64,000 bases of DNA from Brachybacterium sp036311905 (GTDB lineage Bacteria; Actinomycetota; Actinomycetes; Actinomycetales; Dermabacteraceae). This document shows, in pieces, positions 16,031-25,309 of this stretch. The position numbers were made by a program, and so were the translations under genes. Below the pieces are notes generated by a model. It was not told where the DNA came from and searched no databases. It saw nothing but the letters and a program-made list of their open reading frames with translations. Each line of letters starts with the position of its first letter. Within the stretch, counting starts at the first letter, position 1. The DNA is taken from NCBI RefSeq assembly GCF_036311905.1, contig NZ_JAZDCH010000021.1, positions 1 through 64,000 on the forward strand, given 5' to 3'.

Positions 16031-16282
16031 TCAGGCCCCCTGGTGGAAGGTGCGGTCCAGGACGTCGAGCTGCTGCTCGCGGGTGAGCTTCACGAAGTTC
16101 ACCGCGTAGCCGGAGACGCGGACGGTCAGGTTCGGGTAGTTCTCCGGGTGCTCCATCGCGTCGATCAGCGTGTCCTTGTTGAGCACGTTGATGTTGGCGT
16201 GGAACAGGCCGGACTCGGCGTTGTTCCGGGCGCGGTTCGCGCGCATGGACGCCAGGCGGCTGTCGAAGGTGGGGGTGCTCAT
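16031..16282 (-). CDS. grcA: Stand-alone glycyl-radical subunit of a split pyruvate formate-lyase (GrcA-like)
   Basis: An 83-residue protein whose residues 25-83 match the C-terminal end of canonical PFL: NVLNKDTLIDAMEHPENYP, then TVRVSGYAVNFVKLTREQQ. The radical glycine is G58 in RVSGYA. Residues 1-24 (FDSRLASMRANRARN) are not PFL-like and look helical, possibly a docking element. ATG 16282 is preceded by a GAGGAG ribosome-binding site. The gene lies 76 bp after the pflB stop and in a different frame. E. coli GrcA is a repair subunit beside a complete PFL; here PflB has no glycyl-radical domain, so this protein is probably essential for activity. Confidence 0.92.
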   Translation of the reverse strand: MSTPTFDSRLASMRANRARNNAESGLFHANINVLNKDTLIDAMEHPENYPNLTVRVSGYAVNFVKLTREQQLDVLDRTFHQGA

Positions 16283-16358
16283 CGGTGTCTCCTCGGGGTG
16301 TGCGGGGTGGTGGGTGCGGTCGGCCGACGGGGAGGTCCCGTCGGTCCGGGTGGATCCG

Positions 16359-18473
16359 TCAGTCCTGGTCGATGAGGAAGCCGGCGTCGAGGATGCCGAC
16401 GAGGTTGGCGACCTGCTCATCCTTGGTGCGGCCGAGCCCCTGCGGGGTGATGGTGTTGGTCAGCGAGATGCCGTCGAGGGCGTCCTGGTAGTCGAGCTTG
16501 CCGACCGACAGCATCGAGGCGACCATCCCGTGGGTGTCGGCGCCGTTCTCCGGGTTCGCCCCCGGGGAGAAGGGCGTCCCCGCCCGGTGCCCCGAGGGGA
16601 AGGACCCGGTGGCCTTCCCGTAGACGACGTTCGAGGTGATCGTCAGCACCGACTGCGTGGGGATCGCGTCGCGGTACATCGGGATCGCGCTGATCTTCTG
16701 CATCACGGTGTGCACGATCGTCGCCGCGATGTCGTCGGCGCGGTCGTCGTCGTTGCCGTAACGGGGGAACTCGCCCTCGGTCACGTAGTCGACGATCAGT
16801 CCGGTCTCGTCCCGCACCGGGGTGACCTGCGCGTAGCGGATCGCGGAGAGGGAGTCCGCGACGATCGACAGGCCCGCGATGCCGCAGCCCATGGTGCGCA
16901 CGATCTCGCTGTCGTGCAGCGCCATCTCGATCGCCTCGTAGGCGTAGCGGTCGTGGCTGTAGTGGATGATGTTCAGCGCCTCGACGTAGGTGCCGACCAC
17001 CCAGTCGAGCATCTCCTCGTAGCGCTGCCACACCTCGTCGAAGTCCAGCGGTCCCTCGCCCGTGATCGGGGTGTGCAGCCCGGGCTCGGTGATCTGCTTG
17101 CCGGAGACCTCGTCGCGGCCGCCGTTCAGGGCGTACAGCAGGGCCTTGCCGGCGTTGACGCGGGCACCGAAGAACTGCATCTGCTTGCCGACCCGCATCG
17201 GGGAGACGCAGCAGGCGATCGCGGCGTCGTCACCCCAGCGCTCGCGGATCTGCGCGTCGGACTCGTACTGGATCGAGGAGGTCTCGATGGAGATCGCGGA
17301 GCAGAACTCCTTGTACCCCTCGGGCAGGGCAGGGTCCCAGAAGATGGTGATGTTGGGCTCCGGGGCAGGGCCGAGGTTGCGCAGGGTCTGCAGCAGCCGG
17401 AACGAGGTCTTCGTGACCAGCGGTCGACCGTCCTCGGCGAATCCGGCGTCGGACCAGGTCGCCCAGTAGGGGTCGCCGGAGAAGATCTGGTCGTAGTCGA
17501 TGGTGCGCAGGAAGCGGACGATGCGCAGCTTGATCACGAGCGCGTCGATGATCTCCTGCGCCGCGGACTCGGTGAGGGTGCCCGCTACGAGATCCCGCTG
17601 GAAGTACACGTCGAGGAAGCCGGAGAGGCGACCGATGGACATCGCGGCGCCGTCCTGGCTCTTCACCGAGGCGAGGTACGCCATGTAGGTCCACTGCACG
17701 GCCTCCTGGGCGGTCGCCGCGGGGCGACGCAGGTCCAGACCGTAGATCTCGCCGAGGCGGATCAGCTTCTGCAACGCCTTGATCTGCTCGGAGTGCTCCT
17801 CGCGGTAGCGGGCCCAGTGCTCGGAGAAGCCCTGGTCCGCGACGGCGTCCTTCGCGGTCTTCTTCTCCGCGATCAGGGCGTCCGCGCCGTAGAGGGCGAG
17901 GCGGCGGTAGTCGCCGATGATGCGGCCGCGGCCGTAGGCGTCCGGCAGGCCGGTGATGATGTGGCTCGAGCGGGCGGCGCGGATCCGCGGGGTGTAGATG
18001 TCGAAGACGCCGTCGTTGTGGGTCTTGCGGTGCTTGGTGAAGATCTCCCGGATCCGCGGATCGGGTTCCTTGCCCGCCTCCCGGATCGCGGTCTCGACCA
18101 TGCGCCAGCCGCCGCTGGGCATCATGGCGCGCTTCAGCGGCACGTCGGTCTGCAGGCCGACGATCACGTCGTCGTCCTCGCTGATGTACCCGGCGGGGAA
18201 GGCGTCGATGTCCGCGGGGGTCTCGGTGTCGACGTCGTAGACGCGGCGCCGCCGCTCCTCCGAGAGATAGGTCCGCTCGAGGTGGTCCCAGAGCCGGAGG
18301 GTCTTCTCGGTGGGGCCGGCGAGGAAGGAGGCATCGCCCTCGTAGGGCGCGTAGTTGCGCAGGATGAAGTCGCGCACGTCGATGCCGTCCTGCCACGGGC
18401 CGGGGGTGAATCCCGCCCAGGCATCACCTCCGGCGGCCTCGGCGGCGACGCGATCGGTGGTGGCTGACGTCAT
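16359..18473 (-). CDS. pflB: Formate C-acetyltransferase lacking its glycyl-radical domain
   Basis: A 704-residue PFL catalytic barrel that converts pyruvate and CoA to acetyl-CoA and formate. The active-site cysteine pair C421-C422 is intact in IACCVSPMR. The protein ends at ILDAGFLIDQD, exactly where the glycyl-radical segment of the roughly 760-residue canonical enzyme begins. Adding the PFL-like part of the downstream 83-residue protein restores the full length. GAGGAGG precedes ATG 18473. A predicted -10 (18532-18537) and two GTCC/GGAC dyads lie upstream. It is the first gene of an operon with the glycyl-radical gene and pflA. Confidence 0.95.
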   Translation of the reverse strand: MTSATTDRVAAEAAGGDAWAGFTPGPWQDGIDVRDFILRNYAPYEGDASFLAGPTEKTLRLWDHLERTYLSEERRRRVYDVDTETPADIDAFPAGYISEDDDVIVGLQTDVPLKRAMMPSGGWRMVETAIREAGKEPDPRIREIFTKHRKTHNDGVFDIYTPRIRAARSSHIITGLPDAYGRGRIIGDYRRLALYGADALIAEKKTAKDAVADQGFSEHWARYREEHSEQIKALQKLIRLGEIYGLDLRRPAATAQEAVQWTYMAYLASVKSQDGAAMSIGRLSGFLDVYFQRDLVAGTLTESAAQEIIDALVIKLRIVRFLRTIDYDQIFSGDPYWATWSDAGFAEDGRPLVTKTSFRLLQTLRNLGPAPEPNITIFWDPALPEGYKEFCSAISIETSSIQYESDAQIRERWGDDAAIACCVSPMRVGKQMQFFGARVNAGKALLYALNGGRDEVSGKQITEPGLHTPITGEGPLDFDEVWQRYEEMLDWVVGTYVEALNIIHYSHDRYAYEAIEMALHDSEIVRTMGCGIAGLSIVADSLSAIRYAQVTPVRDETGLIVDYVTEGEFPRYGNDDDRADDIAATIVHTVMQKISAIPMYRDAIPTQSVLTITSNVVYGKATGSFPSGHRAGTPFSPGANPENGADTHGMVASMLSVGKLDYQDALDGISLTNTITPQGLGRTKDEQVANLVGILDAGFLIDQD

Positions 18474-18531
18474 GGCGATCCTCCTCGGGAGCGGGAGGGC
18501 CGGTCGGGACGATGCCCTCCGCGATGTCTCC

Positions 18532-18537
18532 ACCGTA
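18532..18537 (-). promoter_or_regulatory. Predicted -10 for the pfl operon
   Basis: TACGGT on the minus strand, giving a leader of about 52 nt before pflB, which carries a strong GAGGAGG site. Confidence 0.45.
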
Positions 18538-18568
18538 GGCCCGCGGGAGGGTCTCGCCCCGGGCAGTT

Positions 18569-18620
18569 GGTCCCGCGGAGGACCTGCGGCGATGTCGCGC
18601 CCGTCACGTCCTCGCAGGAC
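18569..18620. promoter_or_regulatory. Two candidate operator dyads upstream of pflB
   Basis: GGTCCCGCGGAGGACC (18569-18584) and GTCCTCGCAGGAC (18608-18620) are both inverted repeats with GTCC/GGAC half-sites, centred about 51 and 89 bp upstream of the predicted start site. No FNR-type TTGAT...ATCAA box is present. Assignment to a redox or fermentation regulator is inference. Confidence 0.35.
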
Positions 18621-18636
18621 ATGCGACGGGCCCGGT

Positions 18637-18664
18637 GGGGGTCCGGTGGGGGGGGGTGGGGGGG
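18637..18664 (+). repeat. G-run region (G5, G9, G7)
   Basis: Plus-strand G5 at 18637-18641, G9 at 18648-18656 and G7 at 18658-18664, in the gltA-pflB gap. It could form a G-quadruplex on the plus strand, or it may contain homopolymer length errors. Confidence 0.7.
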
Positions 18665-18761
18665 CCGTGGGGTTGAAGGAGCAGGGGTCCAGGGGGAGGA
18701 CACGAGACGGCCACGTCGCAGCCCAGGTCGGAAAGGACACCGGGCCCGTGGGTTCAGCGGA

Positions 18762-20159
18762 TCAGTGGTCCAGGCGACGCTCGCGCGCGAGCTTCTCCTG
18801 GTACGCGCGGCGCTCGGCCTCGACCTCGGAGGCGAGCTGCTCGAGACGCAGCTCGGTGGTGCCGGTGCGGGACTCCATCGGCACGTAGTCGCGCTCGGAC
18901 TCGCCGATGTAGATCTGGCGGGGGCGCCCGATCTTCGTCTCGGGATCGTGGATCATCTCCTGCCACTGCGCGATCCAGCCGGGCAGGCGGCCGATCGCGA
19001 ACAGGACCGTGAACATGTGGGTGGGGAACCCAATGGCCTTGTAGATGATGCCGGTGTAGAAATCGACGTTCGGGTAGAGCTTGCGCTCGACGAAGTAGTC
19101 GTCCTTCAGCGCGATCTCCTCGAGCTTCATCGCCAGCTCAAGGCGCTCGTCATGGACCCCGAGCCGCTCGAGGACGTCGTCGGCGATCTTCTTGACGAAC
19201 TTCGCACGCGGGTCGTAGTTCTTGTAGACCCGGTGGCCGAAGCCCATCAGACGGATGCCGTCCTCCTTGTTCTTCACCTTCTCCATGAAGTCGCGGGGGT
19301 CCATGCCCTCGTCGCGGATGGTGTTCAGCATCTCCATCACGGCGGCGTTCGCACCGCCGTGGGCGGGGCCGGAGAGGGCGCCGATGCCGGCGGAGATCGA
19401 GGTGAACAGGTTCGCCTGCGCGGAGCCGACCAGGCGCACCGCCGAGGTGGAGCAGTTCTGCTCGTGATCGGCGTGGAGGATCAGCAGCTGCTCCATGGCC
19501 CGCACCACGACCGGATCCGCGATGTACTCCTCGACGGGGAAGCCGAAAGTCAGGCGCAGGAAGTTCTCGATCAGGGAGAGCCGGTTGTCCGGGTAGAGGA
19601 GGGCGTGGCCCTGCGCGATGCGGTGCGCGTAGGCGGCCATGGTGGGCACCTTGGCGAGCAGCCGCACGGAGGACAGGCGAAGCTGCTCCTCGTCGAAGGG
19701 GTTCAGCGAGTCCTGGTAGAAGGTCGACAGGCCCGAAACGCCAGCCTGCAGTACCGCCATCGGGTGGGCATCGCGGGGGAAGCCGTCGAACATGCGCCGG
19801 AAGCGCTCGTCGAGCAGGGTGCGCCGCTCGACCTGGGCCACGAAGTTCTCCAGCTGGCCCTGCGTGGGCAGCTCGCCGTGGATCAGGAGGTAGGACACCT
19901 CGAGGAAGGTCGAGCTCTCGGCCAGCTGCTCGATCGGGTAGCCGCGGTAGCGCAGGATCCCCTCATCGCCGTCGATGTAGGTGATCGCCGACTTGGCGTT
20001 GGCGGTGTTCATGAAACCGGGGTCGTAGGTCACGTTCCCGGTCTCCTTGCGCAGCGGGCCAATCCCGACGCCGGAGTTGCCCTCCACCGACGGGACGACC
20101 GGCAGGTCCAGGGACTTCTCCCCGAGGGTGAGGCGGGCGGTCGACGTGGGCTGATCCAT
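18762..20159 (-). CDS. gltA: Citrate synthase (type II)
   Basis: A 465-residue citrate synthase condensing acetyl-CoA and oxaloacetate at entry to the TCA cycle. Catalytic regions include the histidine in LILHADHEQNCST, the histidine in FGHRVYKNYDPRA and the aspartate in YPNVDFYTGI. The length and an N-terminal beta-rich extension (residues 1-60) match the Gram-negative-like hexameric type found in actinobacteria. GGAGAG lies just before ATG 20159. It begins 29 bp after the dapC stop, so it may share dapC transcripts. The pfl operon follows after 288 bp. Confidence 0.97.
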   Translation of the reverse strand: MDQPTSTARLTLGEKSLDLPVVPSVEGNSGVGIGPLRKETGNVTYDPGFMNTANAKSAITYIDGDEGILRYRGYPIEQLAESSTFLEVSYLLIHGELPTQGQLENFVAQVERRTLLDERFRRMFDGFPRDAHPMAVLQAGVSGLSTFYQDSLNPFDEEQLRLSSVRLLAKVPTMAAYAHRIAQGHALLYPDNRLSLIENFLRLTFGFPVEEYIADPVVVRAMEQLLILHADHEQNCSTSAVRLVGSAQANLFTSISAGIGALSGPAHGGANAAVMEMLNTIRDEGMDPRDFMEKVKNKEDGIRLMGFGHRVYKNYDPRAKFVKKIADDVLERLGVHDERLELAMKLEEIALKDDYFVERKLYPNVDFYTGIIYKAIGFPTHMFTVLFAIGRLPGWIAQWQEMIHDPETKIGRPRQIYIGESERDYVPMESRTGTTELRLEQLASEVEAERRAYQEKLARERRLDH

Positions 20160-20188
20160 GGGCTCTCCGTTGTGCGTGGTCGGATCGT

Positions 20189-21361
20189 TCAGAGGCGCGC
20201 GAGGCGCTGTGCGGCGGCGGCGATGCGCTCGTCGGTGGCGGTGAGGGCGATGCGGACGAAGGTCCCTCCCCCCTCACCATAGAACATGCCGGGGGCGACC
20301 AGCACACCGGCCGAGGCGAGGCGTTCGACGCTCGCCATCGACTCCTCGCCGAAGGTCGTCCACAGGTACAGACCGGCCTGGGAGCCGTGGATCCGGCCCC
20401 CCGCCGCCTCGACCGCGGGGGCGAGGAGGGCGCGGCGGGCGCGGTAGACCTCGTGCTGGGCGGCGGCGGCCGCGTCATCGCCGAGAGCGGCGGTCATCGC
20501 GATCTGCATCGGTCCGGGCAGCATCATCCCGGCCTGCTTACGCACCGCGACGAGCTCGCCGACGAGAGCGGGATCACCCGCGACGAAGGCGGCCCGGTAG
20601 CCGGCGAGATTGGACTGCTTGGACAGCGAGTACACGCAGAGCAGCCCGTCGAGGGAGCCGCCGTTGACCCGCGGATCGAGCACCGAGGGCACCTCGTCGA
20701 CGGTCCAGGGCAGCAGGGCGTAGCACTCGTCAGAGGCGACGATGATCCCGCGCTCCCGCGCCCAGGCGACCACCGCGGCGAGCTGCGCGGCCGAGAGCAC
20801 CTCTCCCGTCGGGTTCGAGGGGCTGTTCAGCCAGAGCAGACGGATCCGGTCGACGGCCGCGGCATCCGGCAGCGCCGCATCGCCGTGCGCGGCGAGGGCG
20901 GCCACGTCCACGGGCAGCGGCTCGGCGCCGACGAACCGGGCACCCATGTCGTAGGTGGGATAGGCGATGTGCGGGAAGGCCACCGCATCGCCCGCCCCGA
21001 GACCGAGCTGGAAGGGCAGGTGCGCGACCAGCTCCTTGGAGCCGACGGTGGGCAGCACCGCGTCGGCGGTGAGGTCCTCCCCCGCCCCACGGCGGCGGCG
21101 CAGGAAGTCGACGAGCGCCGCGCGCAGTGCGGGGGTGCCGATGGTCTGCGGGTAGCCGGGGCTGTCCGCGGCGGCCGCGAGCGCGGCCTGCACGGAGGCC
21201 GGGGTCGGGTCGACGGGGGTGCCGACCGAGAGGTCCACGAGGCCCTCCGGATGGGCGGCGGCCCGCTGCTTCGCACCGGTGAGGGCGTCCCAGGGGAAGG
21301 CGGGCAGGCGTCCGGCGAGCGACCGCCGGGCGGCTCCGGCGGGGCGGGTCTCCTCGGTCAT
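20189..21361 (-). CDS. dapC: Succinyldiaminopimelate transaminase
   Basis: A 390-residue fold-type I PLP aminotransferase that makes N-succinyl-LL-diaminopimelate using glutamate. The PLP lysine lies in VYSLSKQSNLAGYR, and LNSPSNPTGEVL and the SDECYAL aspartate form the cofactor pocket. The association directly downstream of a ferredoxin gene is the actinobacterial dapC signature (compare Rv1177-Rv1178, from memory). ATG 21361 is 11 nt after the fdxA stop. It supplies the same pathway as dapD and dapE in this window. Confidence 0.93.
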   Translation of the reverse strand: MTEETRPAGAARRSLAGRLPAFPWDALTGAKQRAAAHPEGLVDLSVGTPVDPTPASVQAALAAAADSPGYPQTIGTPALRAALVDFLRRRRGAGEDLTADAVLPTVGSKELVAHLPFQLGLGAGDAVAFPHIAYPTYDMGARFVGAEPLPVDVAALAAHGDAALPDAAAVDRIRLLWLNSPSNPTGEVLSAAQLAAVVAWARERGIIVASDECYALLPWTVDEVPSVLDPRVNGGSLDGLLCVYSLSKQSNLAGYRAAFVAGDPALVGELVAVRKQAGMMLPGPMQIAMTAALGDDAAAAAQHEVYRARRALLAPAVEAAGGRIHGSQAGLYLWTTFGEESMASVERLASAGVLVAPGMFYGEGGGTFVRIALTATDERIAAAAQRLARL

Positions 21362-21372
21362 GGCGGCTCGGC

Positions 21373-21690
21373 TCAGTTCTGCGGCGGCAGCGCCGCGATG
21401 AGGGGGTGGTCCTTGTCGATGACGCCCATCTTGGCCGCGCCGCCGGGGGCGCCGAGGTCGTCGAAGAAGTGGACGTTCGCGTCGTAGTACTCGGCCCACT
21501 GGTCGGGGACGTCGTCCTCGTAGTAGATCGCTTCGACCGGGCACACCGGCTCGCAGGCGCCGCAGTCCACGCACTCGTCGGGCTGGATGTACAGCGACCG
21601 GGTGCCCTCGTAGATGCAGTCCACCGGGCACTCGTCCACGCAGGCGCGATCCTTCACGTCCACGCAGGGCAGGGCGATCACATAGGTCAT
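21373..21690 (-). CDS. fdxA: Seven-iron ferredoxin
   Basis: A 105-residue 3Fe-4S/4Fe-4S ferredoxin. Cysteines C9, C17, C21 and C25 (PCVDVKDRACVDECPVDCI) and the second group DECVDCGACEPVCPVEAI are the cluster ligands. The C-terminal 45 residues are the long acidic extension typical of the actinobacterial family. GGAAGGA precedes ATG 21690. A CAGAAT hexamer at 21724-21729 could serve as -10. It heads the fdxA-dapC-(gltA) run. Confidence 0.95.
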   Translation of the reverse strand: MTYVIALPCVDVKDRACVDECPVDCIYEGTRSLYIQPDECVDCGACEPVCPVEAIYYEDDVPDQWAEYYDANVHFFDDLGAPGGAAKMGVIDKDHPLIAALPPQN

Positions 21691-21822
21691 GGGGCGGCGT
21701 CCTTCCGGTCTCGAGCCGGGTCCATTCTGTCATTCCCCCGCCTCGCGACCCCTCTCCGTCCCCGGCCGCTCGACGCGGACGTGATGCGAGGAACACCCCG
21801 TCGGCCGCGGGCCCCGGACCGC

Positions 21823-21828
21823 TAGCCT
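21823..21828 (+). promoter_or_regulatory. Predicted leaderless -10 for the 90-residue gene
   Basis: TAGCCT followed by CGGGGG (6 nt) and ATG 21835. Confidence 0.6.
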
Positions 21829-21834
21829 CGGGGG

Positions 21835-22107
21835 ATGGACGAGCAGAGCCCGGATCGGGTCCGCGCCGGATGGGCGCCTTTCCTCCAGGAGGGGCGCCGC
21901 GTCGTGATCCGCTCCGCGATCGACCGCTCCCGTTCCCCGCACGGCGAGTCGATGACCGATGCGCTGGGCACCGTGATCGCGACCGATGAGGAGTCGGTGA
22001 CGGTGATGACGCGCCGCGGCGACGTGAGGGTGCCCCGGGTGCTGATCATCGCGACGAAGGAGGTCCCGCCGCCGCCGGTGCGTCGGGTGCGGGACGCCGC
22101 GCCCTGA
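21835..22107 (+). CDS. Small protein resembling the N-terminal domain of actinobacterial GNAT proteins
   Basis: A 90-residue protein. The core (GRRVVIRSAI, TDALGTVIATDEESVTVMTR, RGDVRVPRVLIIATKEVPPPP) looks like the small beta-rich N-terminal module found before the acetyltransferase domain in many actinobacterial GNAT proteins. No acetyltransferase domain follows, so it is either a stand-alone module or a truncated gene. Its last 62 bp overlap the end of the opposing CDP-alcohol phosphotransferase gene. Strong leaderless promoter geometry supports expression. The family call is from memory of the motif pattern. Confidence 0.65.
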   Translation: MDEQSPDRVRAGWAPFLQEGRRVVIRSAIDRSRSPHGESMTDALGTVIATDEESVTVMTRRGDVRVPRVLIIATKEVPPPPVRRVRDAAP

Positions 22108-22624
22108 GGATGTAGTCCGCCGCGGAGACGACGTGCAGGACCACGCCGATCCACACCAGCACCTGCACCGCGCCGATCAGGCCGGGGGCCCACGCGGCCG
22201 CTGCGACCAGCAGGAACACGGAGGACATCAGCACGAAGGTGCGGACCTTTCCGAGCCGGGAGACGGCGATGCGCCCGCCCAGCGCGGCGCGGGTGGCGAG
22301 CGCCGCCATCGCCACGTCCATCAGCAGGATCAGCACCAGCGCCGCCCAGGGCAGCAGGCCCGCGAGGGCGAGGGTGAGGACGATCGCGGCGAGTCCCAGC
22401 CGGTCCGCGATCGGGTCGATGATCTCGCCGACGCGGCTGGTCTGGTCCAGGGTGCGGGCCAGGAGCCCGTCGACCCAGTCGGTGCTCGCCCAGACCAGCA
22501 GCAGCACCACGGCGAGGGTGTCCGGGCCGTCCAGCAGCAGGCGGCACACCGGGAGCAGCAGCACGAAGCGCAGCAGGGTGACCAGGTTGGGCAGGGTCGC
22601 CCAGTCGCGCCGGGGTGAGCTCAT
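22046..22624 (-). CDS. CDP-alcohol phosphatidyltransferase family membrane enzyme
   Basis: A 192-residue integral membrane transferase that exchanges CMP for an alcohol on CDP-diacylglycerol or a similar donor. The family motif DG..AR..G...D...D is present as STDWVDGLLARTLDQ followed by GEIIDPIADRLG. About five transmembrane segments surround it. The alcohol acceptor cannot be deduced. ATG 22624 overlaps the stop of the preceding 141-residue membrane gene (ATGA). The C-terminal 20 residues are Pro/Ala-rich and lie antisense to the 90-residue gene. Confidence 0.9.
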   Translation of the reverse strand: MSSPRRDWATLPNLVTLLRFVLLLPVCRLLLDGPDTLAVVLLLVWASTDWVDGLLARTLDQTSRVGEIIDPIADRLGLAAIVLTLALAGLLPWAALVLILLMDVAMAALATRAALGGRIAVSRLGKVRTFVLMSSVFLLVAAAAWAPGLIGAVQVLVWIGVVLHVVSAADYILRARRPAPDAPAAAGPPSSR

Positions 22625-23046
22625 CGCCGCCTCCGCCGCAGGGTCACCACGAGCGCCGCCGCGAAGGGGACCAGGATCCCGATGCCCTGCACGATCCAGC
22701 CCGCGTACTGGGTCTGCTCGGCGACGACGGCGGGGACCAGCACCCCGCCGCCCGCTCCTCTGCCGAGGAACGGGCCGGCGATCAGCCCCCACAGCGAACC
22801 GAGGAGCAGCAGCGGCAGCCGGGCCCCGGTCGAGGCGACCAGGAAAACGCAGGCCGTGACCTGGAACAGCAGCCCCAGCAGCAGACCCGTCGGCACCTGC
22901 ACCGACCCGAGATCGAGCCGCATCCGATGCGTGGTGATCAGGAACAGCACCGAGATCACGGCGATCACCACCGCCATCACCGCCTGGGAGACTCGGGCGG
23001 AGACGGAGGTGGTGTCGACCGTTCTCGGGCCGTTCGGGGGCGTCAC
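22621..23046 (-). CDS. Small multi-pass membrane protein
   Basis: A 141-residue protein starting at GTG 23046, 4 nt after the typA stop. Four hydrophobic segments lie at about residues 20-40, 50-70, 73-95 and 115-135, and the C-terminus is poly-Arg. It resembles uncharacterised actinobacterial DUF6113-like proteins, but I cannot confirm the family. It is translationally linked to typA upstream and to the phosphotransferase downstream. Confidence 0.75.
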   Translation of the reverse strand: MTPPNGPRTVDTTSVSARVSQAVMAVVIAVISVLFLITTHRMRLDLGSVQVPTGLLLGLLFQVTACVFLVASTGARLPLLLLGSLWGLIAGPFLGRGAGGGVLVPAVVAEQTQYAGWIVQGIGILVPFAAALVVTLRRRRR

Positions 23047-23050
23047 CGGA

Positions 23051-24973
<1,923 letters not shown>

Positions 24974-25025
24974 ACGCAGGTGCTCGTTTCAGATAGCGCG
25001 GCGGGGCGTGGACCGAGCAGCGCCC

Positions 25026-25045
25026 GGTCGCACCGCGGTGCGACC
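25026..25045. promoter_or_regulatory. Perfect 20-bp palindrome in the typA leader
   Basis: GGTCGCACCG followed directly by its exact complement CGGTGCGACC. It sits about 20-40 nt downstream of the predicted start site, so it could be an operator or a leader hairpin. Confidence 0.5.
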
Positions 25046-25073
25046 CGCTCCAGGGCCGCGCCGATTCTATCGG

Positions 25074-25079
25074 CCCCAG
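25074..25079 (-). promoter_or_regulatory. Predicted -10 (TAGAAT) for typA
   Basis: TAGAAT on the minus strand, the best -10 match in the gap. The leader is about 94 nt. Confidence 0.5.
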
Positions 25080-25234
25080 CCGCCCGCGCACCGGTGGGCG
25101 GATGAGAGGTTCGACGCGGTGCGGGGCGGTGCGCCGACGGCTCCGTCCGGAGGCCGACGGGCCGGTCCGGGGTCCGACAGCTCCATCCGTCGGCCGACGG
25201 AGGATCCGAGGTCCGACGGGGCGCCGACATGCCG

Positions 25235-25277
25235 GAGGCCGGGGAGGACCGCCGCCTGCGGCGTCCTCCCCGGCCTC
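25235..25277 (-). terminator. Hairpin terminator after the ABC transporter remnant
   Basis: The stem pairs 25235-25249 plus 25251-25255 with 25258-25277, giving about 20 bp with one bulged C and a 2-nt loop. It lies 33 bp past the stop of the minus-strand ABC gene. Confidence 0.75.
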
Positions 25278-25309
25278 GCTCCGGCCCCGCCCTGCGGCGG
25301 GATCACCGA

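Larger units (their letters stand above)
24974..25309. other. Intergenic region upstream of typA, 336 bp
   Basis: It holds the typA leader with a palindrome (25026-25045), the predicted typA -10 (25074-25079), a stretch rich in CCGACGG and CCGTCGG words (25130-25225, including the dyad CCGTCGGCCGACGG at 25187-25200), and the ABC-remnant terminator (25235-25277). I see no gene. Confidence 0.75.

Noticed and set aside
18648..18664. G-run as a phase-variable contingency locus controlling pflB
   Set aside because: It is about 175 bp upstream of the start codon and not inside the predicted promoter, so switching is only speculation. I kept it as a lower-interest observation.
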